DNA of 64,000 bases from Pristionchus mayeri (GCA_036245805.1 BTRK01000003.1:24066685-24130684), one strand, 5' to 3'. Positions 9,901-22,374 are shown, numbered from the stretch's first letter. The notes: generated from the sequence alone by a model not told the origin. Numbers and translations: made by a program.

Positions 9901-12373
9901 CTGTTTGTCGTGCTGTGCTTTGCCCCCCCCCTCCCCCGCGTGAGGCACAGCGCGACAAATAGCTAACGAGGCACATCGCCCTGACTAACATTATTATTAT
10001 TATTATAACATGTAAGTCCCGCGATTTCTTGAGGCCTAATATTCGAGATAAAAAATTTCATAAATTTACTAGATTTCAAAATATGCAAATTTAGCCTTGA
10101 CGGACTCACAAATAAGTTATCCTCCTGCTGTACAAATTTGAAGTTGATTCCTCAAACGGTTTCGGAATTACGAGGCGAAATGTACATGCAGCCTACATGC
10201 AGTCTGGCTCAGCGGGTTGAACTGGTGCAAAATGAAGTTGGTTATGATGATCAGCACCATCAAGAACCCCTTTCCACTAGTTTTCCAAAAAAACTGATGT
10301 ACCAGACCCATCAGAAGTTTGTTCGATTCTCACACAACCGGCGTCATATTCGTTTCGGGAGTTGAAATGTGAGGAAGGGAAATGTAGATTGAGTGAGGGA
10401 ATGAGTCCGTCTCTTTCTATCACTCACCTCATTGACAACGACGAATCCGAGTGCTCTTTCCTTGAGTACATTCTGGGAGAGAGCAGAGGAGGGGGAGATG
10501 GCAAGAAGAGTGTGAATGAGAGAGGCAGAAGGCTTCAGTCCCACCACCTGCACCACTTGAGTATCCCTGGATGCAGTCTCTCTCACCTTCGTGTTGTGAT
10601 CATCTGCTTTCGTTCCGTAAGGGAGACAACTCTCTGGTAGTTGCTCTGCTCCTATCTTCGCTAGAATGACATCACTGAAGTTGACTTCGAAGGTGTATGG
10701 ATTCAATCGAGACCACGTCGTCCCGTAAAAGTACTGCAATCGAATGACGAGGGTGGGGGGGGGGGGGGGGGAAGGGGATTCTCACTCTATGAATTCGCTC
10801 ACTCCTTGTCGATGCTCGCATTTCCTTACTCCGAGTCTCGGTCCCTCCTGATTTTGGCTGATGCAAAATCTGAGAATAACCTCTTCTAATACTGTTCAGG
10901 GTAGTAAATGTATGAGAAACAACAGATCAATTCAGCGCTTTCCTTCTATGAAGAAGTACGGAGGCAAAATTGGAACACGCATCACGAATGATTTAGGAAA
11001 GGATTCAGTTCGGTTTTCATTTTTTGGATAACGTTTGAGTGATCCAGAGTTGTAAAACCAATATTATCTATGAAGCATTGAGTGTTGTATAATATTAGAA
11101 ATGGACGAACCTTCACAAAGGAAGGGAGGTCCCGCTTGAGGTCATTGTATAATCTCTCGTGATCAATTACCACTACTGATTCCACTTCGAAAGCCTCGGC
11201 TGCATTTACGAGACATTGATATCTAAAAAGGAGTTCTCTCTACTGTAGTTATCACTGCTGTTGATTAATAATTACGCAAATATCATCGTTTGAGTTATGT
11301 GCTAGTGAGAGTGAGTGAAATGAGTACAAGCCGAATTGAGGACACTAATGCTGACCCGTCTCCGTGGACCCATCCACAGGTGTTGATGATGACTCCGCCT
11401 ATGTTAGAATCACGATTGACGGCACATCGTTGATTGATTACCTGCACAAGAAGTATTTGCATCTTAAAATGCCTCGCGCACTTACTTCAGCGAGTTCCTT
11501 CACAAGTAGATCATAGAGTGGTAAATTCTCGGAAGGAGTCGTAGCTCCGAACTGCACATTAAATTGAGATTTACAAAAGAACTTCCAAAGATACACAATC
11601 CATTTTACATTGATCAAAATAATCCCGAATAAAAACCTGACATTGAAGACGAGAGGACGAGAGCAATCGAATCCCTCCATTATGTCTGCCATTTTATTAA
11701 TGAAGATTGCTCCCATTGTGCCCGGGACTGCGATGTCTCCCTGTTGGATGCACATATACATCTACCATCATTCACCATTCTCACCTGTCCCACATCTAGA
11801 TCCACCAGAATGGGACTCCGCCCCATTCGAACTGAATAATTACATAGAATCCGACATACAGTACTTTTCCCCACATCAGTCGGACCTGAACACAACTTTC
11901 ACAGTTGAGAAGTCTCGTCGAATTACATACCGACGAGCATGATTCTTGGCCCTCGATGACTTGGATCGCTCTCTGCTACTTTTCTGATCTGCTCGATTGC
12001 TGCATGTGTATTTAGATAGATTACCTGACGGGACACTTTTATCGTAACTAAATAAATGAACACGAACCATGGGTGTCTGATCAGAAGTATATGAATTGAC
12101 CCCACTGCCGGCCACATCCACGGTCGCTCCTTCGTATGTGAAGATTGCAATACGGGAACCTGCAGATAAAGATAAATATCTTAACAACTTGTATCAAATC
12201 ATGGAGCATCACGAACCTTTTTGAAACGCGTACTTCTTGTTCTTCTCCAACTCCGATCCAAAGATTTCCGCCCGACCATCAACTAATTCAACAATTGCTT
12301 CGCCTTCATCTACTACGATACGCAACTCTGTGTCTTCGCTCAATTTCATCTCTTGAACCGCAGCTTCGGTCAT
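6990..12373 (-). CDS. clpf-1: CLP1 polynucleotide 5'-hydroxyl kinase
   Basis: CLP1 is an ATP-dependent RNA 5' kinase/ATPase found in pre-mRNA cleavage factor II and the tRNA splicing endonuclease complex. Translation starts [17 protein letters not shown] at 12373. Conserved blocks follow: [30 protein letters not shown]; the Walker [51 protein letters not shown]; a cysteine/glycine block near 11340-11440 (INTCGWVHG type); [52 protein letters not shown]; and ALGFVVVNE with a donor at 10427. The final exon is 7100-6990 ([20 protein letters not shown] to the stop), matching the family C-terminus and joining in phase 0 with 36 codons plus stop. The last intron is therefore 3,327 nt and is filled by fold-back elements, whereas other introns are mostly short. 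Walker A and the lid region look intact, so activity is expected. Confidence 0.9.
7286..8462. repeat. Large fold-back element (about 1.18 kb)
   Basis: Two long arms are inverted copies of each other: outer ends read ATATCAGGCCTCTCACGAGA at 7285 and its complement at about 8441-8461. The arms meet around a loop of roughly 65 nt near 7838-7905. Paired landmarks include the stretch near 7740-7805 and its mirror near 7930-8000. Each arm carries GGTTCGAACC, a perfect match to a tRNA-gene B-box core, next to repeated CCCCAGCAA units on the left arm. No protein is encoded. It lies in the last CLP1 intron. Confidence 0.85.
9398..9516. repeat. 119-bp near-perfect palindrome
   Basis: The stretch TTCATAGTCGAAAAAGCTGA at 9398 is mirrored at 9497-9516, and the arms continue inward almost without mismatch to a centre ACCGGTCGACCGGT near 9452-9465. 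It directly abuts the 0.8-kb fold-back element that follows. Confidence 0.9.
9527..10333. repeat. Fold-back element, family A copy 1
   Basis: Arms of about 390 bp run from 9527 to about 9925 and from about 9942 to 10333. Landmarks are ATTAGGCCTCAAGAAATCGC at about 9817 and its complement at about 10022. The centre is a C-rich hairpin (9927-9945) flanked by TAGCTGTTTGTCGTGCTGTGC-like arms. Outer parts hold GGTGCTGATCATCAT and CATTTTGCACCAGTTCAAC, which recur in the NDUFA9 intron element. The right arm carries an extra short ATT repeat (about 9990-10005). Noncoding; the reading frames seen in both arms are the same sequence mirrored. Confidence 0.85.
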
Positions 12374-14155
12374 GATCCTGGAACTATTTAAATTAATAAA
12401 TTTCGAACATCAGCAACAGAGAACCAACAATATCCGAGAGATGTGAATAAGGTGCAATATGCAGACAATAGCATTTATTTTTCGAATAGACACTACAATA
12501 ATTATGAAAAATTCGAAAAAGGGGCAAATTAGCGACCACCAAACCGGGAAGTCCTATTTAAAGACCGGGAAAAAGATGGTGAGCGAGTGTCTTTAAACGG
12601 GAGTGTTTTCCCAATGCGCCAAATCGAATTTTTACGGCCAAAATTGATTTTTTCTTGATTATCGATTAGTTTATTGGCCCGCCTCTCTGTTTTTGTTTCG
12701 AATTGATGGAGAATCTATCACTGGGTAGATTGTAATCGTTTCGCGAGAATCGGTACTAGCGAAAATTTTCAACACCTTCTGAACTGAAGCAATGTTTTGG
12801 AGAAAACGACGTTTTTCTCGTACCATTCTCTTCCTGATTAGCCCTATTTCGTGAATTTCTGTGAATCCTATTAGAATGTCCATACGCACATCATATCTTG
12901 TTTTGAGGCGAATCGTTGTTAGCGAAATTTTGCTACGTTCGCTCAAAGTTCGTTTATTCTCCGCATTTTTTCCGCCATAGTTTATGTTCATCTTACTTAT
13001 GATCCAGATCGACGATCCTTCTCATATTTTTTATGATGGCTTCCCAATGCCAAACGAATGGATCACCGAAATTTCATATCCTTACGGTATGCTTGGATTT
13101 TTCTATAGTCGTTTGAAGGGCCGATAGTGACTGTAGCTTCTGTTCCAGACTCTATAGCTCATCTCGTAGGCATTTATTGCGTTTTTTTATATTTTTCTAT
13201 AGCTCATCATTGTATATTAAATAGTTTATCGGCAATTGATAGCGTTGTTCTTTCAAATCTGGCATTGTGGTCAAGCTGGAACACTTTTTCGCATATTTTT
13301 GTCTCGTTTCGACAAAATTTATGAAGAGTGTTGATGTATTTCGAACTATCTATTTCTTGTTCCCCCGTGTCTGACCATCTTTCTCAACTTCTTCATCAGT
13401 ATTCACAATAGGAACTTGTAAATCCCCATTTTCCACTCTATTTCATATTGTATGCGATTTCACACATAAACTCATTTTTAATCAGATTGCGGCTGCATGT
13501 GCTATACAAGGGTTTTAGGACACATACTCCTACGGGCAGATTTAGACTATTGGAGTAGGAATTTAGATTTGAGTACTTCAGTCTGATTACGGTAAGTTTG
13601 CTTCCTTGTAGTTCAAAGTAAGAAAGATAAAACAATTTTCGAGATTAATCAATCATGATACTACTCGACACCAATTAGTTGCTATCACTATTTAAAGTTC
13701 ACTAAACTTTTGTTTCATAAATTAATAATTGACATAAAAAATAATAAGCGACCTATGGAACGCGTTGCGGACGGGCGCTGCGTGCGTCACTGACACCAAG
13801 TGGGCGGAGCTTAGAAGGACATGCTTGTTTGAGAAAATTTTCCACTAAAGTGTGAATTCTATTTATCATATGGTTATTTGTCACTCATGACAACCTCATA
13901 ACAGCAAAAATTGAAGCATTTAAAAAATTCTCCAATTTCACGTGACGATCGCTAGTGGCAAATCAAAACAAATCAGTTCGCAATTGTTTCACCTTGTGGC
14001 GAAGACACTACAGTACTGTGCATGAGTTTCGAATATTCCCAGGCGTCATTCGTGAATCGATAATATTTATTATGGTTCTTTTGTAGACTATTTTTTTATG
14101 TTGTATGTTGTCCGGTTGTATAAAGCTCATTTATTTCGCAAAGGTAAGGACCAAA
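12374..14155. other. Divergent intergenic region between CLP1 and SNF5
   Basis: This AT-rich 1.8 kb separates the minus-strand and plus-strand gene sets, so both promoters should lie here. No TATA box or other motif was clear enough to name. A possible gene remnant lies at 12671-13340 and is listed separately. Stretches 12374-12670 and 13441-14100 show nothing recognisable. Confidence 0.5.
12671..13340 (-). pseudogene. Possible decayed coding sequence, helical and charged
   Basis: A 106-codon open frame (12991-12671) reads as a basic, helix-prone protein with YDVRMDILIGFTEIHEIGLI and KRMVREKRRFLQNIASVQKV. Upstream on the same strand, in different frames and interrupted by stops, are coiled-coil-like pieces such as KCLRDEL and LEQKLQSLSALQTTIEKSKH, and KFCRNETKICEKVFQLDHN. 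The mix of protein-like text with frame breaks suggests a degenerate gene, but chance or unseen introns are possible. No family recognised. Confidence 0.25.
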
Positions 14156-15949
14156 ATGAGCACGTATGGTCCGCGCCCGAACTCGTTCGCACTCGACGAA
14201 GGGGGTGAACGATTTTATATCGGATCCGAAATCGGGCAATATCTGAAATTCCACCGCGGAACTCTCTACAAGAAGTATCCCGCACTGTGGAAGCGACCAG
14301 CGACTATCGAAGAGAAGGCCGTACTTCAAAAGTTGGCATGCACTCCCGCCTACCTCAACACCAACATTATGTGAGTATACATATTTTCCTTAAATTGGTT
14401 GACATTATGTTTTTAGAAATAACATGATTACTATATTTTAAGACTTTGCAATTATATTTTTAGGTTGGTTCGTGCTCAAGAAGTTGAGGACATTTTTGCT
14501 GGCCACGACGATAAATATAAGGCTTCTGGAATTGCCTCGAGCACTCCTCGGACTGAGGCTGGACCCTCTCCCATGAAATTGGCGAGGACTGCACCTCAAG
14601 CAGCTTCCTGGTCTGGACAGCAGGTTAGATTTAATCGTTGTTGAATGTTAACATGAATTTTTCTGTAGATGAGCAGTGGTTCTCATCACCTTGAATCTGT
14701 CCCTTGCTCGACTCCGCTTGCACATGCCCGTGGAAGACTCCGCCCAAGAGAAGGCATTTACTGTGCCGAGGATCTCCACATGGTTGGTATAGAAGAAAAT
14801 GAAAATCGTATTGATTAAATTTTTAGGCGAAGAAAGTAATATCAAATGCTGAGACTCCTGAAGATTTGGTTCCGATCAGACTAGACATGGAATTGGACGG
14901 AATCAAGTTGAGAGATACCTTCTGCTACAACAGAAATGAGACCCTCGTCACTCCTGACATGGTTTGTAACGAGATTACTAAACCACTATTTACTTCTCAG
15001 GTTGCTGAAGCAATTTGCGACGATCTCGATCTTCCTTCTGGTTCTTTCCAACCTGCTATCGCTAGCGCCATCTATCAGGTATCAACAGTTTACCGACTTC
15101 CTCAACTTGTTTTCAAATTAACTTATGTGTTTATTGATCTCTGTTGTTTTCAGCAACTGGAGACTGCAGCTGAGGCGGTTGTCCCTGATCCTCAAACGAC
15201 CGATCTTCGAGCAGTTCTCAAACTGAATATTCATGTTGGCAACGTTAGTCTAGTAGATCAGTTCGAGTGGGATATGAGTGATCCCAACAACAATCCGGAG
15301 GAATTCGCTCGCTCACTTTGCTCTGAACTCGGATTGGGAGGAGAGTTCATGGCTGCTATTGCGTATTCAATCAGGTGAATTGAAATAGCTAAAGAGACTA
15401 TTTTTATTGATATAATTGAGGGGACAACTGAACTACCATCAGAAGACTTATGCCTTCTCGGAGACTCCTCTTCCCACTGTCGACTGTGCATTCAGGTATT
15501 ATACTGCATTTTCAGTTATATAATACACAACAGCTCGATACTTTCCGACACATAGTTGAGAGAGAGATGCTCTCTGCCCAACGTATACGCAAAAAAATTT
15601 GTATTTCGCAGCATTTATATGATTTAGTCACTTCTTTTCCCGGCTCAATTGGTGGTAGCTGCACATGCGATTCTGCAGTATTCACTGCATTTCTCGGTGT
15701 TACACTAATTTTTAACATAGTTTTAAAATATTTTGATTATATGATCATAAGGGGGAATTTTCAAGTGATTTTCTACAGTTACAATTTGAGCTGCTTATAC
15801 TTGTTTTATGTTTCAGAAACCCGACTGAATCGGACATGTGGGGTCCATTCCTCGAGACTCTGACTGATGCAGAGATCGAGAAAAAGATGCGAGATCAAGA
15901 TAGAAACACGAGGAGAATGAGGAGACTTGTCTACAATCCTACTTTCTAA
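14156..15949 (+). CDS. snfc-5: SNF5/SMARCB1 SWI/SNF subunit
   Basis: Core subunit of the SWI/SNF (BAF) chromatin remodeller. The start at 14156 gives [20 protein letters not shown] followed by [20 protein letters not shown], the winged-helix N-terminal domain of the family. Next come [40 protein letters not shown], then repeat 1 ([20 protein letters not shown], then [20 protein letters not shown] after a 44-nt intron) and repeat 2 ([40 protein letters not shown]). The C-terminus is [20 protein letters not shown] and ends [12 protein letters not shown]. All domains are present and about family length. An upstream in-frame ATG at 14105 was not chosen because family N-termini start near the chosen one. 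It is the first gene of a tightly spaced plus-strand cluster. Confidence 0.95.
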
Positions 15950-16200
15950 TTTTCCTTATCCTTTTCTATTAGTTTCCCAACTGTTTACACTAATGTATCT
16001 CAATTCACAGTCATATTTCAATCTTTTTTTCTCTTTTCTCTATCTCTCTTCTCACAAGACCTCTGTTTCTCATTTATCAATTTTAAATAGTAATTTATTT
16101 GCATTGCTGTAACCATCTCTGTTTCTGTCAATATATTAATTTTCGTCGCGCGTTCGTATTTTCTTTTCATTGTGTATACATACAAAAAATAAACAAAACA

Positions 16201-16207
16201 AATTCAG
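16201..16207 (+). promoter_or_regulatory. Likely trans-splice acceptor before rnp-4
   Basis: AATTCAG ends 20 nt before the Y14 start codon and has no matching upstream 5' splice site in a coding exon. An AATAAA (16188-16193) a few bases upstream could be the poly(A) signal of the preceding SNF5 gene. Such pairing is usual between genes of nematode operons. Confidence 0.45.
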
Positions 16208-16227
16208 AAGACTTGTTCTAATCGAAG

Positions 16228-17340
16228 ATGGCCGAGGTCGAGATCAACGACGTGGACATGGAGGAGATCTCCGCTGACAAGCAGAAGGTTCTTTTCCTTA
16301 TCTACTTGTCTATCTAGAACTTGCTTTTGTTACTGATGCGAAGGGCGCTTTTTACTTTAAGATGTGAAGATATTTGAAATTATGATTTGACTGAAGAGGG
16401 AACTGTAGCAAGGCATAGATTGTGGGAACCATGGGAGTTGATTGGATTATAGGAATAGAGTTTGTTGTTTACGTGAGCGGCGCTGCTTAATCATCGGAAG
16501 CGCAGTCTCGTATTCCCATAATTAATGTTTTTATTTTGTAGGGTCGTGGAATCGGACAGACCCGTGCCCGCAAGGAAGCCATCGTGTACGATATTGTTGA
16601 TGACAAGGACAAGACTGCAAGCGGTCCCCAGAGATCCGTTGAGGTACACATATTGGCGAGGATGGGGATGGATGGATGGAGATGAGTGAGAGGTGGTCTG
16701 TTGAGGGATGGATCGTCTTCGTGCGTAACATCCACGAGGAGGCCACTGAGGAGGACGTGCACGATGCATTTGCCGAGTTTGGAGAGATCAAGAATCTGAA
16801 TCTGAATCTGGACAGACGGACGGGATACCTGAAGGGATACGCCCTGGTGGAGTACGAGACTCAGAAAGAGGCAGTCGCTGCCATCGAGGGAATGCACGAG
16901 AAGGAACTGCTCGGAAATGTCGTCAAGGTGAACGAGAGAAACTGCTTTCCATGGTTTAGAATGATGAGCCATTGTTCTGGGCTTTACTATCGAGAAGATC
17001 ATAGCTTATTACTTCAAAACTTGTTGTTTTGCGTGATATCGCAACGACTTTTTTCTTTTATTTTTTATACTTTATTCCAATTTGATTTCAAGCTGACTAA
17101 ATGCGACGTCAAGGATTTTTAGTGACATATTGATATGGAAAGGAAAATTAGAGTAGACTTCTTTTGAAACATATGTTATATTCATATATGAAACACTTTT
17201 GGATACTATTAAAAGCGGCTCAATTGAATGTGTCACAGGGGGGTAATATTTGGGATAAATAAAAAAAGGCTCTAGAGTTATTCTAATGCCTTCAGGTCGA
17301 CTGGGCCTTCGTCAAGCCTACTCCTAAGAAGAGACGTTGA
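16228..17340 (+). CDS. rnp-4: Y14/RBM8A exon junction complex protein
   Basis: RNA-binding Y14 pairs with Mago to form the core of the exon junction complex, acting in mRNA export, localisation and nonsense-mediated decay. The start at 16228 reads [20 protein letters not shown]. The second exon starts [20 protein letters not shown]. One RRM follows, with RNP2 VFVRNI, then [20 protein letters not shown], and RNP1 KGYALVEY. The last exon gives [14 protein letters not shown] and stops at 17340, a basic arginine-rich tail as in animal Y14. Roughly 143 residues, typical for the family. It begins 279 bp after the SNF5 stop. Confidence 0.95.
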
Positions 17341-17647
17341 ATGGGCAATTAATCTACATCGATTTTCCTCGCAACCCGTCCATCTGCATCTCATTTGTCG
17401 ATACTCCACGGCCTATTTATGACTGTTCCGTTGTTCTGTTTTACGATTTCGCATCCCAATAATCTTTGCATGTTCACATTGAGTCGAGACTTCCGATAAA
17501 AAGTGCATAAGAGGGCTATGTTGACTGAGTATTAAGTGTCCTATAATCACCTATCCTATTTGCATATTCAATTCTTCTGAATGAGGGTAATTTCTATTCC
17601 TCTCCCTGTCTGGCCATTGATCGACCGTGCTGTCCCCTGACCTCGTC

Positions 17648-17657
17648 CTTCTCTTAG
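17648..17657 (+). promoter_or_regulatory. Likely trans-splice acceptor touching the prdx-3 start
   Basis: CTTCTCTTAG is followed immediately by ATG at 17658. A pyrimidine-rich AG directly before the first codon, with no upstream coding exon, fits spliced-leader addition. Confidence 0.45.
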
Positions 17658-18566
17658 ATGCTCCGTTCCCTTGCTCGAGTCTCCACCTCGACGGTGCGTG
17701 GTCTGCACCTCTCTCGGGTGATGAATGAGATGCGTCCCCTCGGACCCCTTTCTGCCCTCCCCCAATTCAAGGCCACTGCTGTCGTCGATGGTGACTTCAA
17801 GGTACTCTCTCATGGGAATGAAGGGAAAACAGTGATTGCAGCAAATCTCTCACTCTGATTACTCTGGCAAGTGGTTGCTCTTCTTCTTCTATCCTCTCGA
17901 CTTCACCTTCGTCTGTCCCACTGAGATCATCGCCTTCTCCGATCGAGCGAAGGAGTTCAGAGATCTTGGATGCGAGGTTGCACTCATCCTTCTGCTTTCA
18001 CTCGATACTGATGTCATTGTTTAGGTAGTTGCTTGTTCGTGCGACTCTCACTTCTCCCATCTGGCATGGACTGAGAAGGACAGGAACGACGGAGGACTGG
18101 GCGAGATGAAGATCCCCCTCATCGCTGATTTCAACAAGAACATTGCTCGTTAGTTGTTTACATGTGAAGTAAGTGACCGACTTCCCTCTAGGTTCGTTCG
18201 GAGTTCTGGACGAGGCATCTGGTCTCTCGTTCCGTGGTCTCTTCCTCTCTGATACGGTAAATTTGAATTATTCGGTAGTGTGCATAAATCTCGGCGGGGT
18301 CTGTAAGTCGTTTCGTCAACCGGAGAAATGCCGTGGTATGGCTTCATTCCTTACCTTATCAGGCAGGGAAGATCCGTCACGTGACAGTGAATGACCTGCC
18401 CGTGGGTCGATCTGTCGACGAGGCTCTTCGTGTACTCAAGGCGTTCCAATTCGTGGAGAAGCATGGAGAAGTGTGTCCTGCTGATTGGAAGGAGGAGGGA
18501 GATGCCACTATCAAACCATCCACCAAGGCATCCAAGGAGTACTTCAACAAGGTCAACAAGAAGTAA
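17658..18566 (+). CDS. prdx-3: Mitochondrial typical 2-Cys peroxiredoxin
   Basis: Thiol peroxidase that reduces hydrogen peroxide in mitochondria using thioredoxin. The N-terminus [20 protein letters not shown] is a good transit peptide. The peroxidatic cysteine lies in [14 protein letters not shown]. Next come [20 protein letters not shown] and [37 protein letters not shown] carries the GGLG/GV elements near the active site. [20 protein letters not shown] follows, with the resolving cysteine in [13 protein letters not shown] and a C-terminal helix ending [11 protein letters not shown] (YF motif of hyperoxidation-sensitive enzymes). Five or so exons join in frame. All catalytic residues are present. 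It sits 318 bp after Y14 and 175 bp before GPATCH1. Confidence 0.95.
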
Positions 18567-18740
18567 TGACGAGTCTATTGGCCATCCATCACCCCCATTG
18601 TAATGTATCGAAGTAGAGCATATTGATAAACTTATTCTTTATCTTTATATTCGATTGTGTCCGAAAGCAGTCTAGAATCTACGCAGAGTACCTTCTTTTT
18701 TGAGTTTGAGCGATTATGGAGTTCAACTATATCAGAAAGG

Positions 18741-21700
18741 ATGACAGCGTTGTACGGAACAAGTTTTGACGATTTGGAGGATGAAGAGAGTGGGTGTTAT
18801 GTCTGTGTTATGCTAATTGAGGACGTCATACACTACTTTTTTGATAAGTCATGGTCATGCCTAAATTAGCGACTAGTTATATTTAAGCTGAATTAACTGA
18901 TATAACTAAATATGAATCTCAGGAGATGCCGTATCTAAGAAGCCGACGGGTATCCAAGATCAAGTGGCGACGGATGAGAGAGGGAAGAGAAGGTTCCATG
19001 GAGCATTCACAGGAGGATTCTCAGCCGGATACTTCAATACTGTCGGATCAAAGCATGGTCCGTATCTAGGAATATTGTCGGATATTCTGAGTCGCAAGAG
19101 ACGTTTGTAAATGAGTGTAATTAAGGCTGGGCTCCTTCTGAATTCCGTTCTTCGAGGGAGGAGAGATCAGATAATAGCAGACAGAGGGCGGAGGATTTCA
19201 TGGATGCTGAGGTCAATCTCCTTCCTTCTATTAGAAAGACAAAACGAGTACAATTCATCGCTGGAATTGAAGGATTTGGGTGAGTTCGGGATCGCTTCTC
19301 GTCGAATTCGACAGACGAAGGAATTCTCAACTGGATCTACTCTCGCATGGGAATGGGGCGGAGCCTCCCAGTCTACTGTAGAAGGAATATTCGCGAAGGA
19401 CCTTCAAGTTGCAATCAAGGCAGTCTCGTAAGTAATGCAGAGGAGATGGCGGATTGATGAGGGAGTGCAGTGATTCGATTGGGATTCGAATGCTGCGAGA
19501 GATGGGATGGAGACAAGGAAGAGCAGTGGGATTGACTACGATGAGAGAAGCGAAGAGTGAGGCAACCCCCCCCCCTCCCCCCATCGAATGACCTCTTGAG
19601 AACATCGGAATCTCGATGATGTCGATAGAGAACAGATCACCAAAGTGGCTCCCCATTGGGTTGCATCTGCCGAAGATGAAGAGGTACGGTAGCATACTGA
19701 AGACATGGAGATGAAAAGCATTGCAGGTGATCCATATGGATCCATTCGAGGGTCAGAAGGGACTGGGATACTCGGGTGAACTGAGGGGGAGTGGTCTACT
19801 CAGTGAGAAGTATGGTCAGAGTGCAACAATAATGAAGGGGAAGAAGGGCAAAGGAATCACTGGACAGGTGAGAGACCCCCCTTCCTCTCATTCATCTTTT
19901 CATCGTAGGCCTTCGGAGTGGGGGCATTCGAAGATGAGGATGAGTCTGTCTATACCTCATTCGACCTCTCCCAGTACGACTTCGCTTTGGGACCAGCTGT
20001 CTCTGAGAAGAAAAGTACTGTAATGATACCCTCTTTCCCTTTTATCAATGGATACTGTAGGTGACGTTCCCGACTCGTCGTTCGTAGCAGCCAAGAGTGT
20101 TCTCTCCTCTCGCAAGTTCTATGGCGCTCCTAAATTGCCTCCAACCTTCAAGGGAATTCACGTTCCCAAGAAGAAGATGGATGCGAATGATCTCCCATCG
20201 AGGATGAAGGAAGCTGTGGAGGGACTGAACACGGAACAGAGAGCATTGTGAGGAGGAGGGGGGGGGAGAAGACGAGAGCCCTTTCCAGATTCCTCGGAGA
20301 GAATCGAGAATCGAATGGAGGAAAGACGAAGAGGAAGAGTCGATGGGATGTGAAGGGAGAGGAGAAGGAAGACGATTCATTCGATCGAGAAGAGAGGGAG
20401 AGAAGGAGGGAAAGGGAAGAATCGAGGTACCATTGAGAGAGAGGGGGGAGGGGGTAGTCTAGTGGGTGATTGCAGGAATGCAGAAAGGGCGAAGAGGATA
20501 GAATATCCACGAGATGAGAATAAGCAGAGGCGATTCATGGAATATCTCCATTATGTTAGAAGAGGTGAGATGAGGAGTCTATCTGTGGCCATTCTCATTG
20601 GTTGGAGGATTGGCGATGCCTCAGCCAGCAGATATCTCTCGATGGGAATGGGAGAAGGAAGAAGTGGAGTTCGAATCGAGATTACTCCCTGATGAGAGAG
20701 CACTTCTACCCGATGTAAGGTGAGCATCAGGGGGAAACTGAGTGGACTGTCCTCTCTGCATTCAGAGCTCGGAGCAAACCACTGGCGAAGAGTGCTCTGG
20801 CCCTTCCCATTCTGGATATGATGAGGAGCAAGTTTGTAGGAGAGACGAATACACCACACATGGTCAGTTGATGAGGGGCCATCCCTCGTCGTCGAGGAAG
20901 GGATTCAGATGTCGACTCGAGACGAGGATCGAATGATGGCAGTGAGGAGCGAGATGTTCGGAGAGAAGACAAGAGTCAAGTTTGAATGGCATCCTGCTTA
21001 TGGACTGGCTAAACTATTCAATGTACCCAATCCATATCCTGGAAGTACCATCCATGGATTGGCACATCTACAGAATAAGGGGAAGAGAAGGGTGAGCAGA
21101 ATATAAGACATTCTCGTTGTTTAATATGGTTGTTTTGAGGAGGAGAACGTTCTTTCGACTATCGGATTGCCTTCAACTGCTGCAGAATTCGCGATGAATG
21201 TTGGAATGGGGGAAGAGAAGAGAAGAGATGAAGAGAGAGAGGAGAGAATGAAAGAGAAGGAGAAAGAAGAGAGGACAGAGAGGAGGAAGGATAGGGATAT
21301 AGAGAGGGAGAGATATGATAAGGATGAAAAGCGGAGGAGAGAGGAAGAAGATGAGAAGGAGAAGGAGAATCGAGGGGAGGAAGTCAGTTCCTCTTTTCAT
21401 TCATAGTGTCAATGGGAGTCTCTCAGGAAGAGCAACGAGCTCCCGGAGATCTCCTCGCTGCCATTTTCGGAATGGAAAGCAGTGATGAGAGTGAAGATGA
21501 TGAAGAGAAGAAGGACGAGGGGAAGAATACCGTACTCCCTACAACTAGTCAAGCGGACGAGAAAAGAACATCAGAGAAAGGAGAAGGGAAGGTGGGAATA
21601 GAAGGAAGTGAGTACTGTAGCGGCGTCTATTATAGGAGGATATAATTCGAATAATGGAGATGGAAGATGAGTTCGGTCCTGCTCCTCCTCCTGGATTGAA

Positions 21701-22011
21701 TCAGACGGAAGGACTCACAGGATTCAGTGTACTCAGATTCAATGCTGAAGTGAAGAAGATGAGGAAGAGAAAGAGGAAGATGGAGGAGAGAGAAAAGGAA
21801 CGAGAGAATGAAAGGGAAGAGAAGGTGAGTGAGATGAGGAAGAGATGAGATGTCTGTTGTATTGTAGAAGAAGAAGTCGAAGAAAGCAAAGAAGGAGAAG
21901 AAGAGCAAGAAGAAGCATAAGAAAGAGAAGAAGGAATCCAAATCTACGAGAAGATCGAGATCGGATTCCGATGAATCCTCTTCCGATTCCTCTGTGCAAG
22001 CACTTGATTAA
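18741..22011 (+). CDS. GPATCH1-type G-patch splicing protein
   Basis: Nuclear G-patch protein of the GPATCH1 family, associated with spliceosomes; G-patches bind and stimulate DEAH helicases. The start at 18741 ([16 protein letters not shown]) is followed in phase by [20 protein letters not shown] and [20 protein letters not shown], the family's most conserved block. [20 protein letters not shown] comes next, then the G-patch core [63 protein letters not shown], and [13 protein letters not shown]. After that come [20 protein letters not shown], an E/K/R-rich charged region at 21200-21380, [20 protein letters not shown], and a lysine-rich tail with RS-like end to 22011. Domain order equals human GPATCH1. 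The G-patch keeps only part of the glycine pattern. Third or fourth gene of the operon-like cluster. Confidence 0.9.
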
Positions 22012-22374
22012 TCCCCTCCATGATTGTCAAATAGAATGGTGCGATAATAATTTATGAGTGAAGACTTTAAAACGCTTCGTTATAATCATTGAAACCTTGG
22101 TTTGATTTCCTTCCTTGTAAACAATACCTGATTTCATTGATCGTGGATTACGAAATTAAATTTACGCAAAATTGATATCAAAGAATGGATTCTTTTCGTG
22201 ATACATAATCAATATTTCAAAATATACTGTATTTTTGATTAATTTGTTCCGATTCATTATGCAAGCGCGCACTTTTGGGTCATATTCCACGCGTCAATCT
22301 ATCGGTGAGAGTGGGCGGAGCTTGCTAGTAATTTTCGGCCATTTTTGTTTATTGATTGATCTTGTCGATCGTTC

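Noticed and set aside
9510..10365. Matching open frames beginning [20 protein letters not shown] on both strands
   Set aside because: They are the two arms of one inverted repeat; no splice support or family match, so treated as noncoding.
21173..21999. Leucine/serine-rich minus-strand frames opposite GPATCH1
   Set aside because: They are antisense shadows of the lysine/glutamate-rich exons of GPATCH1.
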